DNA from: Methanoregulaceae archaeon
Lineage (GTDB): Archaea > Halobacteriota > Methanomicrobia > Methanomicrobiales > Methanospirillaceae
DNA: 64,000 bases
Assembly (NCBI GenBank): GCA_015660965.1
Contig: JACTVG010000004.1
Location: 62,001 to 126,000, forward strand
Direction: 5' to 3'
Part shown: positions 1-9,655 of the stretch, piece after piece
How the letters are laid out: each line of letters starts with the position of its first letter
Numbering within the stretch: position 1 is the stretch's first letter
Program-made: the position numbers and the translations under genes
Notes under the pieces: generated by a model
The model's database searches: none
The model's input: only the letters and a program-made list of their open reading frames with translations
What the model was told of the DNA's origin: nothing

Positions 1-314
1 TCATAGGACTTCCGGGGCATCCGGCATCGGCGTTTATTGTTCTTTTCGTAATAGTTCGTCATCTGATTGACGGTATGACTGGTGATGCATCACCTCAACA
101 GGAAAAGGTTCGAGCTCGTATAAATCAAAACGTACCCTCACAAAAAGGTAGGGAAGATTATGTTCGAGTCTTTGTTGAGGGAGAAAAAGCAACCCCGCTC
201 TTCGGGAAGTCTGGATTATTGAATACGCTCGTGCGGAGCAATGGAGTTATCCAGATTCCAGCGGAAAGCGAGGGACTTGAGGTCGGAGATCTGGTTGAGG
301 TGTGGTTGTGGTAA
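1..314 (+). CDS. moeA: Molybdopterin molybdenumtransferase MoeA, C-terminal part (cut by window start)
   Basis: The reading frame is open from base 3 to the TAA at 312-314, so the gene begins upstream of the window. The first visible residues, IGLPGHPASAF, match the G-x-P-G-x-P-x-S-A motif of the MoeA catalytic domain. The remainder (about 80 residues) is the small C-terminal beta domain (MoeA_C), ending in EVWLW. MoeA inserts molybdenum or tungsten into adenylylated molybdopterin, giving the cofactor used by formylmethanofuran and formate dehydrogenases in methanogens. A second moeA-type gene follows and overlaps its end, so the two are almost certainly co-transcribed. Identity is firm from motif and context; the N-terminal part cannot be judged. 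Confidence 0.88.
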   Translation, partial: IGLPGHPASAFIVLFVIVRHLIDGMTGDASPQQEKVRARINQNVPSQKGREDYVRVFVEGEKATPLFGKSGLLNTLVRSNGVIQIPAESEGLEVGDLVEVWLW

Positions 315-2164
315 AAAGGTATCTTAAGGTCAAAAGCCTTGCGGATGTCATGACGTTATTAAAGACTTCGTTTACCTGCATTCCATCCGTTGAATATGTC
401 AAACTTGAGGACTCGGTTGGACGAATTACAGCCACTCCAATAATTGCACGTTACTCAGTGCCTGAGATTCATCTTGCAGCAATGGACGGAATATCTGTTA
501 AAACTGAGAGTACATCATGTGCAAGTGAACAGAATCCTATCACGTTAAAGGATGCAATACGGATAAACACGGGGAACGTTGTGCCCAGAGATTATGATGC
601 AGTTATCATGATTGAAGACGTGTGGGCTGAGGGGGATTCATTTACAATTCGTAAAGCAGCAGCTCCATGGCAACATATTCGTCCTGCTGGTGAGGATATC
701 GGAGAATTAGAGATGGTATTACCATCACGGCACAAAATTCGCCCGCATGAGCTTGGTGCACTTGCTGCATATGGAATAACTGAAGTAGAAGTGCTCACTA
801 TAAATGTTGGATTAATTCCGACTGGGAGTGAGCTTGTCAACCAAGGTTCTCGACCAAAACCTGGACAAGTTGTAGAGAGTAACACAGTAATGGCGACAGC
901 AATACTTACTTCTGTCGGTGCCAAATGTACGCGATACCCAATGGTAAGAGATGATCCTTCTCTTATTCGCAAAGCTATTTCCAAAGCAATCATTGAGAAC
1001 GAGATTGTTATTGTCTCTGCTGGTTCGTCTGCAGGAACAAAGGACTTTACCGCAGATGCTATTTTGAATCTCGGCGAGGTTCTAGTTCACGGAATTGCCA
1101 TTAAACCTGGCAAACCAGCAATTATCGGGAGAATAACGGGAAAACCGGTAATTGGCATGCCAGGATATCCGCTTTCTGCTCTTACAGTTCTTCGAGAAAT
1201 TATATCCCCACTACTTGAGCTATACGGTCTTACATTTCCCAATCCAGAGACTGTCAATGCCCGACTAACTTCGACAATCCATAAAGATATTGGCACCGAT
1301 GAATTTGTTCTCTGTGCGACAGGTAAAGTCGGTGATCACTGGGTCATTTCACCATTGTCAAGAGGGGCTGGAGTGCAGATGAGTGCAGTGAGAGCAAATG
1401 CATATCTCAAAGTTCCTAATCAACTTGAAGGATTCGAAACAGGAGAGAATGTTGAATCAACACTTATGGTGTCACGTGATGAAGCGGAACAAGCGCTACT
1501 TATAACTGGAAGTCATGATCCGGTACTTGACCACCTTGCCAATATGCTGCGGAGAACTGGTATTGATCTTCACTCAACACATGCGGGTAGTATGGGAGGT
1601 ATACTTGCCTTAAAAAAAGACGAATGTCATGCGGCACCGATGCATTTACTCGCGAAGGATGGGAGCTACAACACCCAATATTTAAAAAAATATCTACCCG
1701 GAGAAAACCTAATCCTAGTCTGTGTTGCAGGTAGGCAACAAGGAATTGTTTCCCGAAATGGCATTAGTTTCAAGGAAATCCGAAATTATACATTCGTGAA
1801 CCGACAAAAAGGCTCTGGAACTCGGATGCTTCTTGACTTCGAACTAAAAAAAGCCGGTATGAATCCTTCAATTATCTGTGGATATGACCGAGAAGTTACA
1901 ACTCATCTCGCTGTGGCGCTAGCGGTGAAATCTGGTGAAGCAGATGCCGGGATATGTGTTTATTCAGCAGCAAAATCACTCGGTCTCCAATTCGTTCCAA
2001 TATCTCAAGAGCGATATGAGCTTGTGATTCGCAAAGCCCATATGGATGACCCTCGTGTGAAAGCACTCATCGATACAGTAGCATCTCAAGAATTTAAGGA
2101 AATACTGTCGAGTCTGGGGGGCTATGATACTACGGAGACAGGCGTGCAGCACGAACTGCCATAA
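308..2164 (+). CDS. moeA: MoeA fused to a PBP-like (molybdate-binding-protein-like) domain
   Basis: About 618 residues, much longer than single-domain MoeA (about 400). Residues 1-385 are MoeA: MDGIS near residue 60, GSSAGTKDF near 240 and IGMPGYPLSALT near 280. From about residue 395 the protein changes to a periplasmic-binding-protein-like fold with no signal peptide (HAGSMGGILALK, VNRQKGSGTRMLLD, SGEADAGICVY), the PBP_like domain often joined to archaeal MoeA. That domain probably senses or binds an oxyanion or cofactor intermediate inside the cell (inference). GTG at 308 is preferred over GTG at 302 because TGAGG at 296-300 is then 7 nt upstream. The gene overlaps the upstream moeA, and its 3' end overlaps the convergent LOG-like gene by 35 bp. 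Confidence 0.88.
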   Translation: MVKRYLKVKSLADVMTLLKTSFTCIPSVEYVKLEDSVGRITATPIIARYSVPEIHLAAMDGISVKTESTSCASEQNPITLKDAIRINTGNVVPRDYDAVIMIEDVWAEGDSFTIRKAAAPWQHIRPAGEDIGELEMVLPSRHKIRPHELGALAAYGITEVEVLTINVGLIPTGSELVNQGSRPKPGQVVESNTVMATAILTSVGAKCTRYPMVRDDPSLIRKAISKAIIENEIVIVSAGSSAGTKDFTADAILNLGEVLVHGIAIKPGKPAIIGRITGKPVIGMPGYPLSALTVLREIISPLLELYGLTFPNPETVNARLTSTIHKDIGTDEFVLCATGKVGDHWVISPLSRGAGVQMSAVRANAYLKVPNQLEGFETGENVESTLMVSRDEAEQALLITGSHDPVLDHLANMLRRTGIDLHSTHAGSMGGILALKKDECHAAPMHLLAKDGSYNTQYLKKYLPGENLILVCVAGRQQGIVSRNGISFKEIRNYTFVNRQKGSGTRMLLDFELKKAGMNPSIICGYDREVTTHLAVALAVKSGEADAGICVYSAAKSLGLQFVPISQERYELVIRKAHMDDPRVKALIDTVASQEFKEILSSLGGYDTTETGVQHELP

Positions 2165-2579
2165 GTACTGTTTCCTCTGGCGTGTTGCATTTGAATACAC
2201 CATCAATATCCCACGTTTTGTAACCAAAGACTGGTTTTTTTAATTTTAATGCGATTGCAATTTCTGAAAGTGTTCCATACTTCCCGCCAATAGCAATGAC
2301 CACATCTGCTGATTGTACTAGGACCACATTACGAGAGTAACCCATCCCGCTCCTGATTCGTACATCTAGATACGGATTTCCGTCCCCCAGATCTGGAAGA
2401 ATACCGATTGTCCTTCCATCTTGTTCCTTTGCACCTTTACATGCAGCTTCCATTACGCCACCCAATCCACCGCATATAATTGTTTCATGGTTTGCTGCTA
2501 TGAGATACCCAATGTCCTGAGCAGCTTTGTATTCTTCTGGCGTGCAATCTGCGGCGCCGATTACTGCTATCTGAACCAT
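2130..2579 (-). CDS. TIGR00725/LOG-like nucleotide-binding protein (MoCo carrier-protein-like)
   Basis: 149 residues with a Rossmann-like core: MVQIAVIGAADCT at the start, ICGGLGGVMEAACKGAK near residue 35 and IAIGGKYGTLSEIA near 95. The GGxGGxME and GGxxGTxxE pair defines the lysine-decarboxylase-like/LOG superfamily, and the short length fits the TIGR00725 branch, some members of which bind molybdenum cofactor. It follows cofA on the same strand with a 1-bp gap, so it is probably the second gene of that transcript. Its 3' end overlaps the convergent moeA fusion gene. Substrate is unknown; the moeA neighbourhood makes a cofactor-carrier role attractive but unproven. Confidence 0.75.
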   Translation of the reverse strand: MVQIAVIGAADCTPEEYKAAQDIGYLIAANHETIICGGLGGVMEAACKGAKEQDGRTIGILPDLGDGNPYLDVRIRSGMGYSRNVVLVQSADVVIAIGGKYGTLSEIAIALKLKKPVFGYKTWDIDGVFKCNTPEETVLMAVRAARLSP

Positions 2580-2580
2580 A

Positions 2581-4014
2581 TTATTCTGTCCCCCCGTGTT
2601 GGTTTATGACCATTAAGCGGGGCTCGGTCATTTCCTCAATCGAGTATCGAGGACCTTCACGTCCTAGACCTGATCCTTTGAGACCCCCATATGACATCTG
2701 ATCGACACGGAAAGTGGGAATATCATTTACAATCACTCCTCCCACTTCCATATTAGTAAAAGCCCTGAGTACTCGATTTATGTTCTGTGTGAAAATACCA
2801 ACCTGAAGACCATAGTCGCCATGATTTGTCAACCGAATCGCTTGGTCAAAATCGTCATACGGGATCACAGTAATAATAGGAGCAAAAATTTCCTCGCTAT
2901 TGACCCTCATGTCTGGTGTTGTGTTGGCAAGTATTGTGGGTGCAAACACCGATTCCTTGAGTGTTCCACCCGTTAGGATCTTTGCACCTTGCTGTATTGC
3001 CTCTTGCACTTTCTGATATGCTTCATGGGCCTTTTCAACATCGATCATCGGCCCAACATCGGTTGCCGGATTACGGGGATCACCAACCTTCAGCCCCTTA
3101 ACCGCCGAAAGGATTTTTTCAAGTGTTCGATCATAAATCGGGCGGTGTAAGAAGACTCGTTGTACCGAGATACATACTTGACCTGCATTAATAAAACCTC
3201 CAGTAGCGATTCGATTTGCAGCAAGATCCAGGTTTGCATCTTCATGAACGATTACCGCTGCATTCCCCCCGAGCTCCAAACCCACCTTTTTTCGTCCGGC
3301 AATTTCCTTCAAATGCCAGCCAACCGAACAACTGCCTGTAAACGACAGAAACGCAATTCTAGGGTCTCGTACAAGTTGCTCTGCACGGGTACCCGGGCAA
3401 GGTACAACACTGATTGCCTCCAAAGGCAATCCTGCAGAAATTGTCATCTCACCAAGAAGGAGGCTGGATATAGGTGTAGCAGATGCGGGTTTTAGAATAA
3501 TTGAGTTCCCCGCTGCTATCGCAGGTGCAAGTTTGTGACATGCAAGATTGAGTGGGAAATTGAATGGAACGATGCCGAGAACTGGACCAATTGGGAAGCG
3601 TTGTAAAAATCCGGTTCGACCCTTTGTATCGTCGGTCCAGTCAAGAGGAATGATCTCTCCATAAATCCGTTTTGCTTCCTCCGCAGATGTCCTCACGGTT
3701 GATTCTGCCCGGGTGACCTCGGCAATTGCAAATTTGCGAGTCTTCCCGCCTTCCATCACCATTACATCAACGAGTTCATCTGTCCGCTTTTGGATCTCAT
3801 CGGCAAGAGTGAAGAGAATATGTGACCGAGCTCCCGCGGATAGTCGTTTTGTTTTTTCAAAACCTAGTACTGATATTGAAGCAGCATCTTCGAGATCACT
3901 ATGACTTGCCTGGCAAATTTTAGCATAAACTTCACCGTTATAAGGGAAGCGAACATTTACAACTTCATTTGTGGTCTTCTTCATTCCTCCAACTATTATG
4001 GGATATGGCTCCAT
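2581..4014 (-). CDS. cofA: Aldehyde dehydrogenase, probable lactaldehyde dehydrogenase CofA
   Basis: 477 residues, a full-length NAD(P)-dependent aldehyde dehydrogenase. Catalytic and cofactor positions are all present: Asn152 in PFNFPLN, Lys175 in ILKPASATP, FTGS at about 225-228, Glu247 in LELGGN and the nucleophile Cys281 in GQVCISVQR. In methanogens this branch (MJ1411 type) oxidises lactaldehyde to lactate for coenzyme F420 side-chain synthesis, which is why CofA is proposed; other short-aldehyde substrates remain possible. ATG at 4014 follows a weak AGGAATGATC; an in-frame ATG at 3984 is an alternative. The gene is divergent from ileS. Confidence 0.78.
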   Translation of the reverse strand: MEPYPIIVGGMKKTTNEVVNVRFPYNGEVYAKICQASHSDLEDAASISVLGFEKTKRLSAGARSHILFTLADEIQKRTDELVDVMVMEGGKTRKFAIAEVTRAESTVRTSAEEAKRIYGEIIPLDWTDDTKGRTGFLQRFPIGPVLGIVPFNFPLNLACHKLAPAIAAGNSIILKPASATPISSLLLGEMTISAGLPLEAISVVPCPGTRAEQLVRDPRIAFLSFTGSCSVGWHLKEIAGRKKVGLELGGNAAVIVHEDANLDLAANRIATGGFINAGQVCISVQRVFLHRPIYDRTLEKILSAVKGLKVGDPRNPATDVGPMIDVEKAHEAYQKVQEAIQQGAKILTGGTLKESVFAPTILANTTPDMRVNSEEIFAPIITVIPYDDFDQAIRLTNHGDYGLQVGIFTQNINRVLRAFTNMEVGGVIVNDIPTFRVDQMSYGGLKGSGLGREGPRYSIEEMTEPRLMVINQHGGTE

Positions 4015-4211
4015 TATCGATCATTCCTGCTCTTTTTATGGATTATTTGCGGTTCCAAGTAAAAAGCACATCATGATGCATCAAGATTTTCTGGTTGTAT
4101 CCAGAGGAGTGAATATAGATTTGACCGATTTGATCACGATAATTACTTTGTCCCCAAGCACTAACATTTTTCAATACTCTTGGGTATCCCGCCAAGATCT
4201 TGAGGGGTCAC

Positions 4212-7200
4212 GTGAAGGAAGTCTCTGCAAATTTTGACGCGAAATCAATTGAAAGCGAGGTGCGGGAATACTGGCACACACACGAAACTTACACACACGT
4301 TAAACAGTTGCGAAGTAAAGGAAAACCGTTTTTCTTTGTCGATGGCCCACCTTACACAACTGGACATATCCACTTAGGTACCGCTTGGAATAAAATCCTC
4401 AAAGACAGTATTTTACGATACCACCGGATGAATGGGCGGGATGTAATTGACCGTGCAGGTTATGACATGCACGGTTTACCTATCGAAGTGAAAGTTGAAC
4501 AAATGCTCGGTTTTGTGTCAAAAAAGGATATTGAATCGTTCGGTATCCAACCTTTTATCGAAAAATGTCGTGAGTTCGCAGTAAAGAATAAATTGCTGAT
4601 GGATAAACAATTCGAAAACCTTGGTGTCTGGCTTGACTTTGCCAACGCTTACCAAACAGTTAAACCAGGATATATCGAAGCAGCATGGTGGACCCTGGCT
4701 CGTGCTGATGAAAAAGGGATGCTTGAACGGGGTCATAGAGTTGTGAACTGGTGCCCGCGGTGTGAGACTGCAATAGCAGATGCTGAAGTGGAGTACTGGG
4801 ATGAGACAGACCCTTCAATTTTTGTAAAATTTCCACTCAAAGGAAAAGAGCACGAGTTCCTAGTTATTTGGACTACTACACCTTGGACACTACCTGCAAA
4901 CGTCGCGGTTGCCGTTGCAAAGGATTTCATTTATGCACAGGTGAAAGCGGTCAAGGACGGTAAAGAAGAGATTCTCTGGATTGCGGACGATCTCGTAGAA
5001 AGTGTCTTACGAAAAGGAAGATACAAGGATTATACGGTTCTTGATAAGCAGCTTGGTGCAACACTTGCCGGGAGGGAATATGATTCTCCTCTTGCAGAAT
5101 ATGTTCCACGTCAGAAGGACTTAAGTCACCGTTTGGTGCTGGCCGATTTTGTTACAATGGAAAATACCGGCTTGGTTCATATCGCTCCAGGACATGGATG
5201 GGACGATTTTGTACTTGGGGAAAAAGAGGGGCTTGATGTTTTCTGCCCGGTAGATGGTGCAGGACGTTTCACTGATGAGGCCGGTGCGTTCGCTGGTAAA
5301 TTTGTTAAAGAGGCAGATGCTGACGTGCTTGCAAGTCTCGGTGATAAACTTCTCGCAAAATCATCAGTTGTTCACAGATATGGCCACTGCTGGCGATGTA
5401 AAACTCCAATCATTTTCCGTGCAACATCACAATGGTTTATCAAAGCGGCTGAGATGCGTGATAAAATGCTTGATGAAGTCGCTACGGTTACTTGGTATCC
5501 GGAATGGGCTGGAAGCGCAAGGTTCTATGATTGGATAAAAGAGGCTCGCGATTGGTGCATCTCTAGACAACGGTACTGGGGGATTCCAATCCCGGTTTGG
5601 GTCTGTCAATCGTGTGATAAGTATCGCGTAATTGGTACAATACACGAACTCGAACAAGCAAGTGGGCACCCATTAAAAGATCCTCATCGTCCCTATGTTG
5701 ACACAATAACAATCTCATGCACCTGTGGCGGAACGATGAAGAGGGTTGAAGATATTTTTGATGTTTGGTTTGATTCTGCAGTCGCGTCTTGGGCAACGCT
5801 CGGTTATCCAGAGAAGACAACGGAGTTCAATAAATTCTGGCCACCAGAATTCATTACGGAAGGACAAGATCAGACCCGAGGCTGGTTTTATTCGCAGCTA
5901 GGCGCAAGTACGGTTGCATTCGAAAAGGCCCCATACAAGAGTGTTTTAATGCATGGATTTGCTCTTGATGCAGAAGGGAAGAAGATGTCAAAGAGCCTGG
6001 GCAACGTCGTTACACCAGAAGAAGTCATCGCCAAAGTTGGTGTTGATGTACTCCGGCTTTATGTACTCTCTTCATCTGCACCGTGGGATGATCTCAAATT
6101 TAACTGGGAGGGAATTTCAACTATTAACCGTGCTATAAACATTCTCTGGAATGTGTACCGATTCCCTCTGCCATATATGAAACTTGACAATTTTGAACCT
6201 GTATCTCACAATGGCATTTGGGATGGAACGTACGTAGCAGACCACATTGGGGAGATGCCAGATGAAGACCGTTGGATAATCTCGCATGTGAATTCAACCG
6301 CGACGCTTGTCGATACAGCGATGAAGGAATGCCAACTTCACCGGGCGGTTCGATCACTTATGACATTTATCCTTGAAGATCTCTCCCGTTGGTATGTTCA
6401 GCTCGTCCGCCCCCGTATGTGGCTAGAAGGTGAATCCGAGCAGAAGCGATTCGCTTATGAGACAATTTATTACGTTATGCGACGGCTAAATTGCATGCTT
6501 TCTCCATTTGCCCCCCATCTTACAGAGCATATCTACAGCAATCTCCGATGTAAACATGATCCAGAAAGTGTTCACATGCTAGATTGGTATTCCGGTGATG
6601 TTCGTTTTGTGGATCCAGTTCTGGAGACGGTAATGGAGACCATCCGATCATTCAATGATGCCGTAGCAAATGCACGACAGGCGGGTAAGCGAAAGCTTCG
6701 TTGGCCTGTTAGTGAGGTGATCGTAGTCACTGGAAAAAACGATGTCGTAACTGCAATCAACCGATTGAACACAATCTGTATGGATCGAGCTAATGCCCGA
6801 AAGGTGACAGTTATCACGGGATCATGGGATCGAATCCAATGGCATGCATCCCCAGTGATGAAGGTACTCGGCCCTGCTTTTGGTAAGAATTCACCGATAG
6901 TTAAAACTCTCATAGAATCTGCTGATGGATCGGCGCTTAAAAAAGAGATTGAAGCGGGCAAAATAGTGAAATTATCCGATGGCGTCAATAATTACGAGAT
7001 TAATGATTTACATCTCACATTTTCAGAAAAAATGCCGGAAAACGTCTTTTCGGCTCCAATGCAGGATGCTACGGTTTACGTCGATGTCAAACTCACCAAT
7101 GAGCTAGAAACAGAGGGGTGGACCCGAGAGATAATCCGTCGAATTCAAGAGATGCGTCGACAACTCGATCTTGCGGTGGAGGATTTCATTAGTGTTGAAA

Positions 7201-7424
7201 TATCTGTAAAAGACAATCGAGTTTATTCTCTACTCAATAAAGAAAAAATCGGATTGAAAATTGTAAGTGATTTTATTGCGAAAGAGGTTCGAGCAAAGGC
7301 ATCCCACGGGCAAGGGATTGGGTTATCTTTTGTCAAACCCGGTGATAAGATAAGAAAGCATCAGAACATAAAAGATTGGGATGTTGAAGGTGTAGGGATG
7401 ATAATCGGTATCTCACGCACTTAA
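4212..7424 (+). CDS. ileS: Isoleucyl-tRNA synthetase
   Basis: About 1070 residues, the normal size for archaeal/eukaryotic-type class Ia IleRS. The HIGH-type signature is HIHLGTAWNK near residue 55 and the KMSKS loop is GKKMSKSLGN near 593. The editing domain lies between, with TTPWTLPANVAVAV near 225. The C-terminal half has the anticodon-binding helical bundle. GTG at 4212 is chosen over TTG at 4200 because GAGGGG at 4202-4207 sits 4 nt upstream and the family begins close to this point. A TTTTTCAATAC box near 4167-4177 could be the promoter. The 3' end overlaps the convergent thg1 by 12 bp. Confidence 0.97.
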   Translation: MKEVSANFDAKSIESEVREYWHTHETYTHVKQLRSKGKPFFFVDGPPYTTGHIHLGTAWNKILKDSILRYHRMNGRDVIDRAGYDMHGLPIEVKVEQMLGFVSKKDIESFGIQPFIEKCREFAVKNKLLMDKQFENLGVWLDFANAYQTVKPGYIEAAWWTLARADEKGMLERGHRVVNWCPRCETAIADAEVEYWDETDPSIFVKFPLKGKEHEFLVIWTTTPWTLPANVAVAVAKDFIYAQVKAVKDGKEEILWIADDLVESVLRKGRYKDYTVLDKQLGATLAGREYDSPLAEYVPRQKDLSHRLVLADFVTMENTGLVHIAPGHGWDDFVLGEKEGLDVFCPVDGAGRFTDEAGAFAGKFVKEADADVLASLGDKLLAKSSVVHRYGHCWRCKTPIIFRATSQWFIKAAEMRDKMLDEVATVTWYPEWAGSARFYDWIKEARDWCISRQRYWGIPIPVWVCQSCDKYRVIGTIHELEQASGHPLKDPHRPYVDTITISCTCGGTMKRVEDIFDVWFDSAVASWATLGYPEKTTEFNKFWPPEFITEGQDQTRGWFYSQLGASTVAFEKAPYKSVLMHGFALDAEGKKMSKSLGNVVTPEEVIAKVGVDVLRLYVLSSSAPWDDLKFNWEGISTINRAINILWNVYRFPLPYMKLDNFEPVSHNGIWDGTYVADHIGEMPDEDRWIISHVNSTATLVDTAMKECQLHRAVRSLMTFILEDLSRWYVQLVRPRMWLEGESEQKRFAYETIYYVMRRLNCMLSPFAPHLTEHIYSNLRCKHDPESVHMLDWYSGDVRFVDPVLETVMETIRSFNDAVANARQAGKRKLRWPVSEVIVVTGKNDVVTAINRLNTICMDRANARKVTVITGSWDRIQWHASPVMKVLGPAFGKNSPIVKTLIESADGSALKKEIEAGKIVKLSDGVNNYEINDLHLTFSEKMPENVFSAPMQDATVYVDVKLTNELETEGWTREIIRRIQEMRRQLDLAVEDFISVEISVKDNRVYSLLNKEKIGLKIVSDFIAKEVRAKASHGQGIGLSFVKPGDKIRKHQNIKDWDVEGVGMIIGISRT

Positions 7425-8144
7425 TATCAATTTTTTTAGGAATACGCGCCCTTCTTGCGAATTAAACAGAGGTAAGTCGTTGTCGACAGTAACGCTGGTT
7501 CGTACGGCCTTCACTTTTTGGTGGGTTAAAGGATTATATCCTTCCTTTTCTGTAGTTTTTTTATAAATGAGAACCCCTCGTCGCTGCCAAGTGAGGGTTT
7601 TTGCAAGATTGACACCACGTGCGTGCATAAGCTCATGCATGTCCGATGACGACATACCCTTCAACTTTGCGGCCGCTTGACGAGGTTTCATACCACCGAC
7701 GATAAGCGCTTGTTGACAATAAGCATTCAAATGGTTACGCCACGCTTCTTCCTGCCGGTTGATCAAATACTCTATGGCATATTCTGGTGTTGCAGGGATA
7801 ACACGGCTGTCAAAGGAAATAGGTTCGGCACATTCTAACGCAATGGTAAGTGCACTCGCTGCAAATGAGGCAGCAACAGAATCGATCTTCTCGACACGTC
7901 CAGAGAAGGGGAGCTTTGTAACATATAAATTGATCTCGTCGGAAAACGTGAAGGCAAATTCAGGGGAGAGACCACTATCAGCGACCAGAGAACGGCAAAC
8001 GGCTGACATCGCCTTGGAGAAACCCACATCAAAAGGTTTCTTGAGACCAAGGATATGGGCAAGCCGGTGAAATGCTCTTCCATCCAGACGAATAATAATA
8101 GGGGGGACGGAAGTTATTGAGGCAAATAGTTCACGGTTCTCCAT
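7413..8144 (-). CDS. thg1: tRNA-His guanylyltransferase Thg1
   Basis: 243 residues. The polymerase-palm metal site is visible: the first Asp in IIIRLDGRAFHRL (residues 17-29) and the second in FAFTFSDEINLY (about 64-75). The later part (EEAWRNHLNAYCQQAL, GMSSSDMHELMHARG) is also typical of Thg1. Thg1 enzymes add a nucleotide to the 5' end of tRNA in the 3'-5' direction, classically G-1 of tRNA-His. That activity looks directly needed here, because the tRNA-His gene at 22505-22577 does not encode G-1. The stop overlaps the end of ileS by 12 bp. The PRC-barrel gene lies 54 bp upstream on the same strand and could share its transcript. Confidence 0.93.
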   Translation of the reverse strand: MENRELFASITSVPPIIIRLDGRAFHRLAHILGLKKPFDVGFSKAMSAVCRSLVADSGLSPEFAFTFSDEINLYVTKLPFSGRVEKIDSVAASFAASALTIALECAEPISFDSRVIPATPEYAIEYLINRQEEAWRNHLNAYCQQALIVGGMKPRQAAAKLKGMSSSDMHELMHARGVNLAKTLTWQRRGVLIYKKTTEKEGYNPLTHQKVKAVRTSVTVDNDLPLFNSQEGRVFLKKLILSA

Positions 8145-8198
8145 ACGGCAACCAATGCAAGCAAAAAAAGAGGTTTTGTATCGTTTCAGCCGGAAGAT

Positions 8199-8462
8199 TT
8201 ACTCAATCGTCGAGGACTGGGTGAATGCCCCAGGTAGGTGGCGGATAAGAACGATATCATCAATGGCGCTGATAATGCGGTATGGGATTTTCAAGCCTTT
8301 GAAGTTTTTCAAATCAACCAGTTGATCGTTAACTTTTCCTACAACAATCGAATCAATTTTCTTCTGATCAACATCTAAAAGGACATCCTCGACTTCTCCT
8401 ACAAACATTCCCTTCTCAGTGTAGATCAAAAGCCCGAACAATTCTGTTATCTGGGTTTGCAT
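8199..8462 (-). CDS. PRC-barrel domain protein
   Basis: 87 residues from ATG 8462 (an upstream in-frame TTG at 8471 would add three residues). The single small beta-barrel pattern is clear: LFGLLIYTEKGMFVGEVEDV, then DSIVVGK, then IPYRIISAIDDIVLI. Archaeal stand-alone PRC-barrel proteins are widespread in methanogens; a role in RNA processing or in protein assemblies has been proposed but not settled. It is divergent from the M50 protease gene, and both starts flank a symmetrical A+T-rich box at 8475-8490. Confidence 0.85.
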   Translation of the reverse strand: MQTQITELFGLLIYTEKGMFVGEVEDVLLDVDQKKIDSIVVGKVNDQLVDLKNFKGLKIPYRIISAIDDIVLIRHLPGAFTQSSTIE

Positions 8463-8474
8463 CGCTATCAATTG

Positions 8475-8490
8475 AAAGTATATACTATAA
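8475..8490. promoter_or_regulatory. Symmetrical TATA-like element between PRC-barrel and M50 protease genes
   Basis: The sequence around AGTATATACTATAA is nearly its own reverse complement. Its centre lies about 34 bases from ATG 8516 of the plus-strand protease, which suits a leaderless or near-leaderless transcript. For the minus-strand PRC gene (ATG 8462) the spacing is tight, so only the plus-strand role is proposed with any weight. Confidence 0.4.
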
Positions 8491-8515
8491 TGGTTAAAAA
8501 GATAATCCTTTAATT

Positions 8516-9649
8516 ATGAACGGGTCGTTTCGGATCGGGCGAATTTTTGGAATTCCCATCCTAATTCACTTCACTTTTCTTTTGATCATCCCGCTTTTTG
8601 CTTGGATAATTGGAAGTCAGATCGAAACGACTGCAGATCTCATTCGAGAGATCTATTCCGTTCCAATTGACGTTTCGCTGATTACTACGGGTTATATCCC
8701 ATATATTCTAGGTATCGTAATCTCACTTGGGCTTTTTGCTGGTGTTTTAGTCCATGAACTAGCTCACTCGGTTGTTGCCCGACAAAGTGGGATTAAGATC
8801 AATAGCATCACTCTTCTCATATTTGGTGGCGTTGCATCAATGGAAGAAGGACTCCCAGATCCAGTCGTGGAGCTACCGATGGCCCTTATTGGTCCAATAA
8901 CGAGTCTTTTCGTCGGTCTTGTGTGCAGTGGATTCGTTTATCTAATTGATTCGATGGTTAGCGATGCTCCGCTTGCAGGTGTACTCATTTTTATTTTTGG
9001 TTATCTCGGTATTCTCAACGTTATCCTCTTTATATTCAATCTCCTTCCCGCATTCCCTATGGACGGAGGAAGAGTGCTGAGAGCCGGGTTGGCGAAAAGG
9101 ATGCCGTTACATCGTGCCACCCGGATTGCTGCTGATATAGGCAAAGGATTTGCCGTTGTATTTGCTATCATAGGAATTGTCTTTTTCAACCCCTTGCTTC
9201 TGCTGATCGCTTTTTTTATCTATATCGGAGCAAGTCAAGAAACCGTTGCAGTCAAATACAGTGTACTCTTACAAGATGTGCGAGTGGGTAGTGTCATGAG
9301 TAGCCCGGTGATTACAGTTGCACCCACCCTTCCGGTTACAAAAGTTATTGAGACAATGTTTGCGACAAAACATCTTGGATTTCCGGTCGTGGATCGCGAT
9401 GTCCTTGTTGGAATTGTTACTGTTGCTGATGTTCAGAAAATGTCACCAATTGATCGTGATGCAATGCAAGTCAGGGATGTCATGACAAGAAATATAATCG
9501 CGGTTTCACCCGATACCCCAGTTACCGATGTGCTCAGACTTATGTCAGCAAAAGATATCGGAAGAATACCAGTGGTCGATAAGGATCGTATTGTTGGAAT
9601 TGTTACAAGATCAGATATTTTAAAGGTCGTCGAATTAAAAGAAATTTGA
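8516..9649 (+). CDS. M50 site-2-protease-family membrane metalloprotease with paired CBS domains
   Basis: 377 residues. The first about 240 form a multi-pass membrane core with the zinc motif HELAHS (HExxH, near residue 80) and the second conserved segment NLLPAFPMDGGRVLRAG near 175. The C-terminal about 125 residues are two CBS repeats, MSSPVITVAP and MTRNIIAVSPDTP, each followed by an I-V-G-I-V-T strand. Rhomboid-independent intramembrane cleavage of regulatory membrane proteins is the family role; the CBS pair suggests control by adenine nucleotides (inference). Start ATG 8516 lies just downstream of a TATA-like box with no clear ribosome site, consistent with leaderless translation. Confidence 0.92.
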   Translation: MNGSFRIGRIFGIPILIHFTFLLIIPLFAWIIGSQIETTADLIREIYSVPIDVSLITTGYIPYILGIVISLGLFAGVLVHELAHSVVARQSGIKINSITLLIFGGVASMEEGLPDPVVELPMALIGPITSLFVGLVCSGFVYLIDSMVSDAPLAGVLIFIFGYLGILNVILFIFNLLPAFPMDGGRVLRAGLAKRMPLHRATRIAADIGKGFAVVFAIIGIVFFNPLLLLIAFFIYIGASQETVAVKYSVLLQDVRVGSVMSSPVITVAPTLPVTKVIETMFATKHLGFPVVDRDVLVGIVTVADVQKMSPIDRDAMQVRDVMTRNIIAVSPDTPVTDVLRLMSAKDIGRIPVVDKDRIVGIVTRSDILKVVELKEI

Positions 9650-9655
9650 AAAATT

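Noticed and set aside
4200-4211. TTG at 4200 as ileS start
   Set aside because: The ribosome-site-like GAGGGG at 4202-4207 lies downstream of it and serves GTG 4212.
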